Source: JBLYYQ01 sp048550035
GTDB lineage: Bacteria > Nitrospinota_A > UBA7883 > JBLYYQ01
NCBI GenBank assembly: GCA_048550035.1
Contig: JBLYYQ010000122.1
Span: forward strand, 1 to 17,233
DNA: 17,233 nucleotides
Direction: 5' to 3'
Positions 1 through 8,155 of this stretch are shown piece by piece. Under the pieces are notes generated by a model. That model was not told the origin of the DNA and did no database searches. It worked only from the letters and a program-made list of their open reading frames with translations. The position numbers and the translations under genes were made by a program. The first letter of the stretch is position 1, and every line of letters begins with the position of its first letter.

Positions 1-129
1 CCACCAGCTTAAGTTTCTCTTTGATTGTAAACTTTATCTGGCAACAGTAGATTTAAGTACTGTTAGATACTTTTCTAGGTTAAACAGGCTCGTTTCATTA
101 TTAAATACTTTTTTCAAGAGATTTATAGT

Positions 130-157
130 TTGTTTTTTACTCTTCTCATGCTAAGAT
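130..157 (+). promoter_or_regulatory. Candidate promoter for sdhABE (extended -10)
   Basis: A possible -35 TTGTTT (130-135) lies 16 bases before TAAGAT (152-157). TAAGAT is preceded by TGC, giving an extended -10 element. Transcription would begin near 163, leaving a leader of about 40 bases with a purine-rich ribosome site (GAGGGGG, 194-200) just before the sdhA ATG. The match is by eye only; the -35 is weak. The rest of 1-203 is AT-rich and shows no convincing gene. Confidence 0.4.
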
Positions 158-203
158 TGTCAGATAATAGCAATATCAAACTGCATAAAGCTAGAGGGGG
201 AAC

Positions 204-1928
204 ATGCGATCACATGATGTACTAATAGTAGGATCAGGGCTAGCAGGGTTACGTGCGGCAATAGAACTAGTTGGCGAACTTGATGTAGGGATTCTCACAA
301 AAGTTTATCCATCGCGCAGTCACTCAGGAGCGGCGCAAGGTGGAGTTGCAGCGGCGCTAGGGAATGTTGATCCTGAAGATTCTATAGAGACTCATCTTTA
401 CGATACAGTGAAAGGTTCAGATTTTTTAGCAGACCAAGATTCAGCTGAAATACTCTGTTCAGATGCACCTGAAGCTATCTATGAGATGGAAAAGTTTGGT
501 TGCCCATTTTCTAGGACCGAAGAGAAAAAAATAGCGCAACGAGCATTTGGCGGCCATACATATAAGCGTTCTTGCTATTCAGCCGACAGGACAGGTCATG
601 CATTACTGCATACCTTGTTTGAGCAGTCGTATAAGCATAAAGGGAATATGAGTGTATACTCAGAATACTATATGTTGGACCTTGTAATGCAAGATGGAGC
701 TACCGTTGGACTGACAGCTATGGATATACGAACCGGAAAGATAGAACTATTTCAAGGTAAATCGATTCTATTTGCAACAGGAGGCTATGGACGAGCGTTT
801 CAGATAACATCAAATGCCTTTGCAAACACAGGGGATGGTATTATGGCAGCATACAGGGCTGGTCTTCCACTTATGGATATGGAGTTTGTCCAGTTTCACC
901 CAACAGGTCTTTATAAACATGGGATACTCCTATCTGAAGCAGCCCGAGGAGAGGGAGGCTATCTACTAAATGGCAAGATGGAGCGGTTTATGTCCAGATA
1001 TGCCCCGAGCAAGATGGAGTTAGGTCCAAGAGACATTGTATCTCGCTCAGAACAGACAGAGATTAATGAGGGGCGAGGAGCTGGTCCTAATAAAGATTAT
1101 ATATTGTTAGATCTGCGCCATCTGGGAAAAGAAAAGATAATGGAACGCCTACCTCAGGTTTACCAACTTGCGAAAGATTTTATTGGAGTGGATGCGATCA
1201 CCGATCCTGTCCCGATTCAGCCGACAGCCCACTACTCGATGGGTGGAATACCGTCTGACAATTTTTGCAGAGTATTAGCTGACGAAAAGGGTAAGATTGT
1301 TAAAGGGTTTTATGCGGCTGGAGAGTGTGCCTGCGTTTCTGTCCATGGGGCAAACCGCCTCGGCACTAACTCGCTACTTGATGCGTTAGTATTTGGGAGG
1401 CGAGCAGGCAAACAGATATTAAAAGATGCAACGAACAACAAGAACAGTTTTAGTTCATTGGATGAATCAGCAATTCTCAAGGGGGCTCAAAGTAAGATTG
1501 CTCAACTTTATGAAAGTGATGCAAAAGAGTCGATTAACGAGATCAGAAATGAATTAAAGGATACGATGACTCTTGAAGTTGGTGTATACCGCACAGCAAG
1601 TAAGATGGAAATAGCAAAATCAAAAATCGCTAAATTGAGGGAACGGTTCAAAAACATTAGGGTTGATGATAAAAAACCGACCTTTAACACCAATCTTCAA
1701 GAGGCGTTGGAGCTTTCTAATATGTTGGAATACTCTCAGATAATTGTTGAAGGAGGGCTAGCACGTGAAGAATCGCGTGGAGCCCATGCTCGCGATGATT
1801 TTCCAACTCGCGATGATGAAAAGTGGCTTGCACATACTTTAGCGTTTAAGGAATCAGATGATGGTATCAAGCTAAAATACAAAGATGTTAGGATCACTAA
1901 ATATCAACCGGAGGAGAGAAAATACTAA
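204..1928 (+). CDS. sdhA: Succinate dehydrogenase/fumarate reductase flavoprotein subunit
   Basis: Catalytic subunit that interconverts succinate and fumarate with a covalently bound FAD. The 574-residue protein starts with the dinucleotide-binding motif GSGLAG (residues 10-15). The SRSHSGAAQGG segment contains H40, the expected FAD-attachment histidine. Substrate and proton-shuttle residues of the family are in place: H232 in HPTG, R248 in ARGEGG, H343 in HYSMGG and R385 in ANRLGTNS. There is no twin-arginine signal peptide, so it should work in the cytoplasm, unlike the periplasmic MfrA of Campylobacterota. The ATG follows a strong GAGGGGG ribosome site. Its TAA shares one base with the ATG of sdhB (TAATG), so translation is coupled. 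The direction in vivo (succinate oxidation or fumarate reduction) cannot be read from sequence; frdA would be an equally fair symbol. Confidence 0.95.
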   Translation: MRSHDVLIVGSGLAGLRAAIELVGELDVGILTKVYPSRSHSGAAQGGVAAALGNVDPEDSIETHLYDTVKGSDFLADQDSAEILCSDAPEAIYEMEKFGCPFSRTEEKKIAQRAFGGHTYKRSCYSADRTGHALLHTLFEQSYKHKGNMSVYSEYYMLDLVMQDGATVGLTAMDIRTGKIELFQGKSILFATGGYGRAFQITSNAFANTGDGIMAAYRAGLPLMDMEFVQFHPTGLYKHGILLSEAARGEGGYLLNGKMERFMSRYAPSKMELGPRDIVSRSEQTEINEGRGAGPNKDYILLDLRHLGKEKIMERLPQVYQLAKDFIGVDAITDPVPIQPTAHYSMGGIPSDNFCRVLADEKGKIVKGFYAAGECACVSVHGANRLGTNSLLDALVFGRRAGKQILKDATNNKNSFSSLDESAILKGAQSKIAQLYESDAKESINEIRNELKDTMTLEVGVYRTASKMEIAKSKIAKLRERFKNIRVDDKKPTFNTNLQEALELSNMLEYSQIIVEGGLAREESRGAHARDDFPTRDDEKWLAHTLAFKESDDGIKLKYKDVRITKYQPEERKY

Positions 1929-2887
1929 TGTCAAACAAAGTCAAGTTTAAGATTTTCAGACATAACCCTGAAGAAGAACCGTTGGGTAGATTTGCAGAAT
2001 ACGATTTGATGGTAGAGCCAGGTGACACAATTCTTAACTGTATTAATAAGATAAAGTGGGAGCAAGATCAGACAATTGCACATAGGTACTCTTGTGGTTC
2101 TGCTATTTGTGGGTCATGTACGATGCGAATTAATGGGAAAGCTACTTTAGTTTGCAAGACACAGGTAAATGATCGAGTGGTTGATGGTCAAATAGAGATA
2201 GCACCAATAGGGAATGCATCACTGATTCGAGATTTGGTAGTTGATCTTGATCCATTTTTTGATAAGTTAGAGAAGATAGTACCATATCTTAAGCCATCTA
2301 GTTCAGATGAACCAGAGCTAGAGCGACTGCAGACCAACTCTGATTTTTTAAAGATTGATAAGCCAACGACATGTATATTATGTGCCGCCTGTTTTTCAGA
2401 CTGCAATGTATTAGAGGTTGATCCAAAATTTCTAGGTCCTGCCACATTAGCAAAGGCACATCGATTTATCTTTGACTCAAGAGATAGTCAGACTTATAGT
2501 CGATTGCGAGTGATTACCGATGATGCAGGTGTTTGGGACTGCGTTCATTGTGCAGAATGTTCCACACGTTGTCCGACTGAAACTAAACCGTTAGCTAGAA
2601 TAGAAGAGATTAAAACAGAGGCAATGGCCAAAGGGACAACCAATAGCAATGGAGCAAGACATGCATTGGCGTTTAGGGAGACTGTTGGCAAAAGAGGGTT
2701 ATTAGATGAAAACTATGTGCCAGTAAGGTCGGTTGGATTTTTTAATATTGTGGAGATTATAGGTTTGATGCCGGTAGGATTAAGGATGTTAATGCGGGGC
2801 AAAAACCCACCAATTATTCCACACTCCATTGATCGAAGCGAAGAGATAAGAAATATATTTGCCAATTTTGAGGAGTTGCGAAAATGA
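1928..2887 (+). CDS. sdhB: Succinate dehydrogenase/fumarate reductase iron-sulfur subunit, non-classical type
   Basis: Electron-transfer subunit linking the flavin of SdhA to SdhE. The N-terminal ferredoxin domain holds a [2Fe-2S] site (C56, C61, C64, C76). The C-terminal domain has C149-x2-C152-x2-C155-x3-C159 and C205-x2-C208-x2-C211-x3-C215. In classical SdhB/FrdB the last motif lacks one cysteine and binds [3Fe-4S]; here all four are present, as in archaeal SdhABE-type enzymes, so a second [4Fe-4S] is expected. At 319 residues it is clearly longer than the usual 240 or so, with about 85 extra C-terminal residues after the last cluster, as in the SdhE-partnered subfamily. The ribosome site GGAGGAG (1910-1916) lies within the end of sdhA. 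Its stop overlaps the sdhE start (ATGA). Confidence 0.94.
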   Translation: MSNKVKFKIFRHNPEEEPLGRFAEYDLMVEPGDTILNCINKIKWEQDQTIAHRYSCGSAICGSCTMRINGKATLVCKTQVNDRVVDGQIEIAPIGNASLIRDLVVDLDPFFDKLEKIVPYLKPSSSDEPELERLQTNSDFLKIDKPTTCILCAACFSDCNVLEVDPKFLGPATLAKAHRFIFDSRDSQTYSRLRVITDDAGVWDCVHCAECSTRCPTETKPLARIEEIKTEAMAKGTTNSNGARHALAFRETVGKRGLLDENYVPVRSVGFFNIVEIIGLMPVGLRMLMRGKNPPIIPHSIDRSEEIRNIFANFEELRK

Positions 2888-3762
2888 AATACGCACTTTA
2901 CACAGGCTGTGTTGCCAAAGGAGCAGGAAAAGAGCTATTAATAGCAGTAAAACTTGTTGCGAAGAAGCTTGGGATCACTCTGCATGAAATGACCGATGCT
3001 GCCTGTTGTGGTGCTGGTGTTATAAGTGAAGATAATCCGATGGTCGCAGATATACTCAATGCAAGAACATTTGCATTAGCAGAAAAGCTATCACTGCCAA
3101 TAATGAATATCTGTGCAACATGTCAAGGTGTCCATAGCAAAGCACTCTTAAAATTCAAAGAGGATAAAGAATATTTAAATAAGGTTAATGATCAGCTTGA
3201 AAAGAGCTCCAACATAAGATTTAGTGGCAATTTGGAAGTCCATAACTTCTATTATCTTTTACTACACGATTTTGGATTAGAGAAGCTAAAGAAGTTGGTG
3301 ACAAATCCATTGAAAGGGCTTAAAGTTGCACCATTTTATGGTTGCTATACTCTTCGTCCTCATGAATCAAGCGATGTAGAGCGTCCTGATAACCCTGATG
3401 AATTAGAAAAAATTATCAGAGCGCTAGGAGGAGAACCTGTTGAGTATGAAGAGCGATTAAAATGTTGTGGATTCCCGATTGTTATGATGAACAAGTTAAA
3501 TGCACTTAAATTAGGTGCTAATGCGGTTGAGGGTGCAAAATCAAATGGAGCAGATATTTTAGTTACTCCTTGTCCATTGTGTCAGCTTAGCTTAGATGCC
3601 TATCAGCCAGACCATGAGAGCCTACGAGGGAAGAAATTTAAATTACCAATCTTGCATTTGCCTCAGCTAGTTGCATTAGCACTAGGTGTCAGTCGGCAAG
3701 AGCTGAAACTATCCACACATATAGTTAGACCAAATGAGGCAGTGATGATGGTCGGTAATTGA
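2884..3762 (+). CDS. sdhE: SdhE/MfrE-type CCG-domain subunit (heterodisulfide reductase B-like)
   Basis: Third subunit of the non-classical succinate dehydrogenase/fumarate reductase, replacing the haem-containing membrane anchors SdhC and SdhD. Two CCG motifs are complete: C9-x31-C41C42-x34-C77-x2-C80, and C154-x39-C194C195-x34-C230-x2-C233. In HdrB-family proteins such motifs bind non-cubane [4Fe-4S] clusters or zinc. No transmembrane helix is apparent in its 292 residues, so membrane contact would be peripheral. It overlaps sdhB by four bases (ATGA), with a ribosome site AGGAG at 2871-2875. It is the sdhE of the archaeal/MfrE sense, not the small flavinylation factor also called SdhE (YgfY). 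The electron partner (probably a quinone) is inferred. Confidence 0.9.
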   Translation: MKYALYTGCVAKGAGKELLIAVKLVAKKLGITLHEMTDAACCGAGVISEDNPMVADILNARTFALAEKLSLPIMNICATCQGVHSKALLKFKEDKEYLNKVNDQLEKSSNIRFSGNLEVHNFYYLLLHDFGLEKLKKLVTNPLKGLKVAPFYGCYTLRPHESSDVERPDNPDELEKIIRALGGEPVEYEERLKCCGFPIVMMNKLNALKLGANAVEGAKSNGADILVTPCPLCQLSLDAYQPDHESLRGKKFKLPILHLPQLVALALGVSRQELKLSTHIVRPNEAVMMVGN

Positions 3763-3779
3763 GCAAGTTACTATGATGT

Positions 3780-4181
3780 TTAACTGTTCTGCTCTAATAT
3801 AGTAACGATTTTATCAGGGATCCGTTGTGGTTTCATATCATTAGTTACACATGCTAAATCTGTTCTGCCGGTAACTATAAGTCTCTCTTGTTGCTCTAAA
3901 ATTACCCTGTATCCAAAGATAACTCTTGCACCTCTGATTTTAAGAATTGAGGTTTCAACCTTGATAGTGTCACCAAGCCTAGCTGCCGATTTATACTCTA
4001 TCGACGCTTTTTGAACTACAAATAGAATCCCATTATTTGCTAACTGAAATGGATTGAATCCTCTGATTTTAAAATATTCAGTTCTTGCTCGCTCAAAATA
4101 TTTTAGGTAATTTGCATAGTAGACTAATCCTGCAGCATCAGTATCTTCGTAGTAGATATTGATTTTCAACTTACTAATCAC
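3780..4181 (-). CDS. ybgC: YbgC-family acyl-CoA thioesterase
   Basis: Hot-dog-fold thioesterase of 133 residues, the usual family length, hydrolysing acyl-CoA thioesters in the cytoplasm. The signature near the N terminus (YYEDTDAAGLVYYANYLKYF, residues 10-29) includes D15, the catalytic aspartate of the 4-hydroxybenzoyl-CoA thioesterase/YbgC group, followed by ERARTEYF. The gene begins with GTG, not ATG: no in-frame ATG lies close upstream or before the catalytic motif, and an AAGGAG ribosome site stands seven bases ahead. That site and the start lie in the end of mazG, whose stop codon overlaps this gene by eight bases. In E. coli the family member sits in the tol-pal cluster; here there is no tol gene beside it, so the physiological substrate is unknown. 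Confidence 0.88.
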   Translation of the reverse strand: MISKLKINIYYEDTDAAGLVYYANYLKYFERARTEYFKIRGFNPFQLANNGILFVVQKASIEYKSAARLGDTIKVETSILKIRGARVIFGYRVILEQQERLIVTGRTDLACVTNDMKPQRIPDKIVTILEQNS

Positions 4182-4737
4182 ATTCCATCTCCTTAGCTTT
4201 TTCCCAATATCTATCTAATTGATCTAGCGAAAGCTCTTTGAGAGTTAGTTTGTCATTGGAGACGCTCTGCTCTAAGAATCGGAATCGGCGTAAAAATTTA
4301 TCTAAACTTTTATTCAAGCTTTCCTCTGGATTAATTTTGAAAAATTTTGCGGTATTTATTAATGAAAACAGGAGATCGCCAAATTCATCTTCAATATCCC
4401 CTTGATTGTTGCTTTTGATCGCACTTTCGAACTCTTCTAACTCTTCCTTCGTTTTTGCAAATGATGAGTGAGGATCAGGCCAATCAAATCCAATTGAGTT
4501 AGCCTTGATCGAAATTTTATATGCTCTCAAAAGTGCTGGTCCAGGCAGGTCTAGCTCACCAAAGATAGAGTTGCTAGACTGATTATTATCCTTGCTAGTT
4601 TGACTTACAAGCTTATAGATAATGCGATCAATTAAATGTTGAAGTTCATAATCACTACTTCTCAATTTTTGCTGATCGTTAGAGTTAGCACTAAACTCTT
4701 GCAAGAGTTTAATGAGCAAATCGGTTTTATCAGTCAT
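4174..4737 (-). CDS. mazG: MazG-family nucleoside triphosphate pyrophosphohydrolase, single domain
   Basis: Hydrolyses nucleoside triphosphates to monophosphates and pyrophosphate (house-cleaning of non-canonical or excess NTPs). The C-terminal MazG domain is recognisable: LPGPALLRAYKI (64-75), GFDWPD (83-88), metal-binding E98-E99-x2-E102 and E118-x2-D121, then the helical tail FLRRFRFLE. Full-length bacterial MazG has two tandem domains (about 260 residues). Here only about 62 residues precede the second domain and the first domain's CPWD and LLEEAYE motifs are absent, so the protein (187 residues) is a one-domain form. The ATG lacks a clear Shine-Dalgarno sequence. It is cotranscribed with ybgC, which it overlaps. 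Confidence 0.88.
   Translation of the reverse strand: MTDKTDLLIKLLQEFSANSNDQQKLRSSDYELQHLIDRIIYKLVSQTSKDNNQSSNSIFGELDLPGPALLRAYKISIKANSIGFDWPDPHSSFAKTKEELEEFESAIKSNNQGDIEDEFGDLLFSLINTAKFFKINPEESLNKSLDKFLRRFRFLEQSVSNDKLTLKELSLDQLDRYWEKAKEMECD
4189..4194 (-). promoter_or_regulatory. Ribosome binding site deciding the GTG start of ybgC
   Basis: Read on the minus strand this is AAGGAG, seven bases before the GTG at 4179-4181. It lies inside mazG codons, so ybgC is probably translated by coupling to mazG on the same messenger. Confidence 0.75.
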
Positions 4738-4828
4738 ATAATCAAAAAATAAAAGTAGCTAGTTAATAAAAAGGGTAGAATAGAATCATAATAAAACAAA
4801 ACCAAAAATAGAAAAATAAGAGATAACT
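4738..4828. promoter_or_regulatory. Divergent promoter region between mazG and ilvD
   Basis: This 91-base A-rich gap must hold start signals for mazG (leftward) and ilvD (rightward). Possible -10 boxes for ilvD are TAGAAT (4776-4781 or 4781-4786) and CATAAT (4787-4792). A possible -10 for mazG is TATGAT read leftward (4785-4790). No convincing -35 is visible for either. No leader peptide or attenuator-like hairpin is seen before ilvD. Confidence 0.35.
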
Positions 4829-6487
4829 ATGAAAAGTGATAGAATAAAAAAAGGGATTGAACGTTCTCCATGTAGATCATTGCTTTACGCAACTGGCTTA
4901 ACCGAGAGATCGATGAAGAATCCATTTGTTGCTGTTATTTCATCTTTTAGCGATATAATTCCTGGACATATAGGATTCAGGGACTTAGAGCGTGCAATTG
5001 AAAAAGGAATTCATTCAGGAGGTGGACAAGCATTTTTATCAAGTGTTCCTGGCGTCTGTGATGGAATTGCAATGGGTCATGAGGGGATGCGTTATTCTCT
5101 GCCGACAAGAGACTTAATAGCAGATATGATTGAGTGTGTTCTCTTAGCGCATGCATTTGATGGGATGGTAATGTTAACAAATTGTGACAAGATTACCCCT
5201 GGAATGATGATGGCAGCTGCGAGAGTAAATATTCCGGCCGTAGTAGTGACTGCAGGACCTATGATGGCAGGAATGTATAAGAATCAGCGCCGTTCACTTG
5301 TTCGTGACACATTTGAGGCGGTTGGGATGGTTCAAGCTGGGAAAATGACAGTAGATGAGTTAAGTAATCTTGAGAAAGAGGCTTGCCCTGGTCCTGGTTC
5401 TTGTTCAGGTATGTATACGGCAAATACAATGGCATGCGTTACAGAATCTATGGGGATGTCTATCCCTGGATGTGCAACTGCATTAGCGGTCTCAGCTAAA
5501 AAACGGAGAATCGGTTATGAATCTGGGGTCTTGATTTGTGATTTAATCAAAAAGGATATTAAGCCAAGAGATATTATGACTCAAGCCGCATTTGAAAATG
5601 CAATCAGAGTTGATCTTGCACTTGGCGGCTCAACTAATACTGCACTCCATATACCTGCAATTGCAAAAGAGGCAGCTGTTAAGGGTGGAATCGAGCTTTT
5701 TGACAAACTTAGTAAAACCACACCTCAGATCTGTTCACTTCGACCTGGCGGAGAAGATTTCATTGAGGATCTAGAGTATGCAGGTGGGATCCCTGCTGTT
5801 ATGAAAGAGTTAAAACATAAGTTAAAGGATAATCCGACATTAAGTGGTTTAACAATTCATCAGATAGCAGATAAGGCTATCAATGGTAATCCAGATGTCA
5901 TCCGTCCAGCAAACAAACCGTTTAGGAAAGAGGGTGGAATTGCCATCTTAAAAGGTAACATTGCTCCGCTCGGATCGGTTGTTAAACAGATTGCAGTAGC
6001 AGAAAAGATGATGAAATTTGTAGGTAAAGCGGTCTGCTTTAATTCAGAAGAAGCTGCAATGGATGCTGTAATGAACAGTAAAATCAAAAAAGGTCATGTT
6101 GTGGTTATTCGATATGAAGGACCAAAAGGTGGACCTGGAATGAGAGAGATGCTATCAGTTACTGCGGCTATATCAGGTATGGGGTTAAGCGAGGATGTGG
6201 CATTAATAACAGATGGTCGATTCTCAGGTGGTACGAGAGGACCTTGCATTGGCCATATCTCACCTGAAGCCTTAGAATGTGGAGTCATTGCGCTCATTAA
6301 AAATGGTGATAAAATTGATATTGATATACCGAATCGATCATTGAATCTACTGGTTTCCAAGAGTGAGCTTGCTAAGAGGAAAAAAAATTGGCGCCAACCT
6401 AAGATAAAAGCTGTTACAGGTGTACTTGCAAGATATCGCAAACTTGTTTCATCTGCGGCAACTGGTGCCATTTTAAACTCAGATTAG
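4829..6487 (+). CDS. ilvD: Dihydroxy-acid dehydratase
   Basis: Iron-sulfur dehydratase converting 2,3-dihydroxy-isovalerate (and the methylvalerate analogue) to the 2-oxo acids, the penultimate step of valine and isoleucine synthesis and the supply of 2-oxoisovalerate for leucine and pantothenate. Family signatures are present in order: GVCDGIAMGHEGM, the NCDKITPGM cluster/metal motif, CPGPGSCSGMYTANTMAC, GGSTNT, and the C-terminal ITDGRFSGGTRG with the catalytic serine. The length of 552 residues is typical. The segment PGHIGF replaces the PCNxH found in another DHAD subgroup; PGHIH-like forms are common in other bacteria and archaea, so this is not a defect. It appears monocistronic between convergent or divergent neighbours, and no other ilv or leu gene is in the window. 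Confidence 0.95.
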   Translation: MKSDRIKKGIERSPCRSLLYATGLTERSMKNPFVAVISSFSDIIPGHIGFRDLERAIEKGIHSGGGQAFLSSVPGVCDGIAMGHEGMRYSLPTRDLIADMIECVLLAHAFDGMVMLTNCDKITPGMMMAAARVNIPAVVVTAGPMMAGMYKNQRRSLVRDTFEAVGMVQAGKMTVDELSNLEKEACPGPGSCSGMYTANTMACVTESMGMSIPGCATALAVSAKKRRIGYESGVLICDLIKKDIKPRDIMTQAAFENAIRVDLALGGSTNTALHIPAIAKEAAVKGGIELFDKLSKTTPQICSLRPGGEDFIEDLEYAGGIPAVMKELKHKLKDNPTLSGLTIHQIADKAINGNPDVIRPANKPFRKEGGIAILKGNIAPLGSVVKQIAVAEKMMKFVGKAVCFNSEEAAMDAVMNSKIKKGHVVVIRYEGPKGGPGMREMLSVTAAISGMGLSEDVALITDGRFSGGTRGPCIGHISPEALECGVIALIKNGDKIDIDIPNRSLNLLVSKSELAKRKKNWRQPKIKAVTGVLARYRKLVSSAATGAILNSD

Positions 6488-6541
6488 AATCTTCATTTTT
6501 AATCTCAATAGCTCTTGAAATTAGGCTTCAGGCTGATTAGC

Positions 6542-8146
6542 TTATACTAGAGAGCTACTGGAGATGGCCGCTTTAATGAAATCTCTAAATAGAGGGTGTG
6601 GGTTTCTTGGCGTTGAGTTGAATTCAGGATGAAACTGGACCGCTACAAACCATGGGTGATTTGGGATCTCTACAATCTCTACTAACGCGCCATCTGGCGA
6701 CAGACCTGAAAAGAGTATGGCTGCATCCTCAAATGCCATTCGATAACTATTATTAAATTCAAATCTGTGTCGATGGCGTTCTATGATGTTTAACTTCTTG
6801 TACGCTTTATATGCAAGCGAATTCTTTCGAAGCCGAGTGGGGTATGAACCTAACCTCATAGTGCCACCTTTTTTCATCTTATCTGATTGGTCTGTCATAA
6901 AGTGAATGATATGATTTTTTGAGCTAGGATCAAACTCTTCACTACTTGCAGCTTCAATATTTAATTGATGCCTTGCAAGGTCAATTACAGCACATTGCAG
7001 CCCTAGGCAGATGCCAAAGAATGGGATATTCTTTTCACGTGCAAATCTAGTAGCAATTAATTTACCCTCAAACCCTCGTTCGCCAAATCCACCAGGTACT
7101 AATATTCCATCCATTCCAAGAAGGTGTTGGCTTACTTTCTTTTCTGTTATATCTTCTGAGTTAATCCAAAATATTTCTGTATCGACACTGTTTGATAATC
7201 CACCATGGATTAAAGCCTCTGTTAATGATTTGTATGCTTCAGTTGAGAGGCGAACATATTTGCCGATAACTGCAATCTTAACAGTTGGTTTCTCTTTATT
7301 TATTAGGTTAACTAAGTTGCGCCACTCTGTTATATCTTGAGTTTTTGGCTCCAGATTAATTGCATTTAAGACCTGCAGATCAAACTTTTCTTCGGCTAGT
7401 TTTAAGGGTGCTTCATAAATTGATTTTACATCGACTGCCGAGATTACCTGTTCAGCTGGGATACTAGAAAAGAGTGCAATCTTATTTTTTAATGTATCGT
7501 CTAGCTGCTTTTCAGTACGGCATAATATAATATCAGGTTGGATTCCTGTCTCAAGTAATGCTCTTACTGAATGTTGAGTCGGCTTGGTTTTGAATTCGTG
7601 GGAGCTCTTTAGATATGGAACTAAAGTGACATGAACTAAACAGCAGTTGTTCGATTTAATATCAAATCGAAACTGTCGCATCGCCTCTAAAAACGGGAGC
7701 GATTCTATATCACCAACAGTACCACCTATCTCACAGACGACAACTTCCATATTCTTGCCAACCTCTTGTAGCCTTGATTTTATCTCATCTGTGATATGAG
7801 GGATAACCTGAACAGTCGCCCCGAGGTATTCTCCTTTTCGCTCTTTGGAGATAACATTGTTATAGATCCAGCCTGCAGTGACATTATTTTTCTTCCCCAT
7901 CTTAACATTGATAAATCGTTCATAATGACCTAGGTCAAGGTCGGTCTCTGCTCCATCTTCTGTCACAAAAACTTCTCCATGCTGAAATGGGGACATTGTG
8001 CCAGGGTCAACATTGATATATGGATCTAATTTCATCAATGTCACTTTGTAGCCTCGTGCCTCTAACAATGTTGCAAGCGATGCTGCTGCTATCCCTTTCC
8101 CTAATGATGATAATACTCCACCTGTTACAAAAACATATTTAGTCAT
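6542..8146 (-). CDS. pyrG: CTP synthase
   Basis: Converts UTP to CTP using ATP and glutamine, the last step of pyrimidine nucleotide synthesis. The N-terminal synthetase domain starts with VTGGVLSSLGKGI (the P-loop-like motif) and includes DPYINVDPGTMSPFQHGEVF and CEIGGTVGDIES. The C-terminal class I glutamine amidotransferase domain has the nucleophile C380 in FGICLGLQ and the HPEF triad motif near the end; HRHRFEFN is also conserved. The length of 534 residues is normal. It follows kdsB by nine bases, so both are probably on one messenger. The pairing makes sense because KdsB consumes CTP. The Shine-Dalgarno sequence is weak, suggesting translation depends on readthrough from kdsB. Confidence 0.97.
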   Translation of the reverse strand: MTKYVFVTGGVLSSLGKGIAAASLATLLEARGYKVTLMKLDPYINVDPGTMSPFQHGEVFVTEDGAETDLDLGHYERFINVKMGKKNNVTAGWIYNNVISKERKGEYLGATVQVIPHITDEIKSRLQEVGKNMEVVVCEIGGTVGDIESLPFLEAMRQFRFDIKSNNCCLVHVTLVPYLKSSHEFKTKPTQHSVRALLETGIQPDIILCRTEKQLDDTLKNKIALFSSIPAEQVISAVDVKSIYEAPLKLAEEKFDLQVLNAINLEPKTQDITEWRNLVNLINKEKPTVKIAVIGKYVRLSTEAYKSLTEALIHGGLSNSVDTEIFWINSEDITEKKVSQHLLGMDGILVPGGFGERGFEGKLIATRFAREKNIPFFGICLGLQCAVIDLARHQLNIEAASSEEFDPSSKNHIIHFMTDQSDKMKKGGTMRLGSYPTRLRKNSLAYKAYKKLNIIERHRHRFEFNNSYRMAFEDAAILFSGLSPDGALVEIVEIPNHPWFVAVQFHPEFNSTPRNPHPLFRDFIKAAISSSSLV

Positions 8147-8155
8147 TTAATTCTT

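Noticed and set aside
2..154. Open frame of about 50 codons on the plus strand at the left edge, possibly the end of an upstream gene
   Set aside because: Its translation is rich in Phe, Leu and Cys with no recognisable motif, as expected from AT-rich non-coding DNA, and a promoter-like sequence lies at its end. A truncated upstream gene cannot be excluded without the neighbouring sequence.
3761..3810. Possible bidirectional terminator between sdhE and ybgC (GTTACTAT at 3767-3774 with ATAGTAAC at 3799-3806)
   Set aside because: The eight-pair stem needs a 24-base loop, lies mostly inside ybgC codons and competes with another pairing (GAGCA with TGCTC). It is too weak to list.
5020..5040. Missing PCNxH cysteine in IlvD (PGHIGF instead), suspected loss of a cluster ligand
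   Set aside because: A PGHIH-type sequence is normal for a large DHAD subgroup; the remaining cysteine motifs and the catalytic serine region are intact.
6094..6471. Long minus-strand open frame opposite ilvD, and similar ones opposite pyrG (7011-7340) and uvrA
   Set aside because: They lie wholly within well-conserved genes, have no ribosome site or recognisable domain, and are shadows of codon usage.
6481..6557. Possible terminator between ilvD and pyrG (AGATT/AATCT, and TAGCTCT at 6509-6515 with AGAGCTA at 6551-6557)
   Set aside because: Stems are five to seven pairs with either almost no loop or a 35-base loop, and there is no proper T-run after them.
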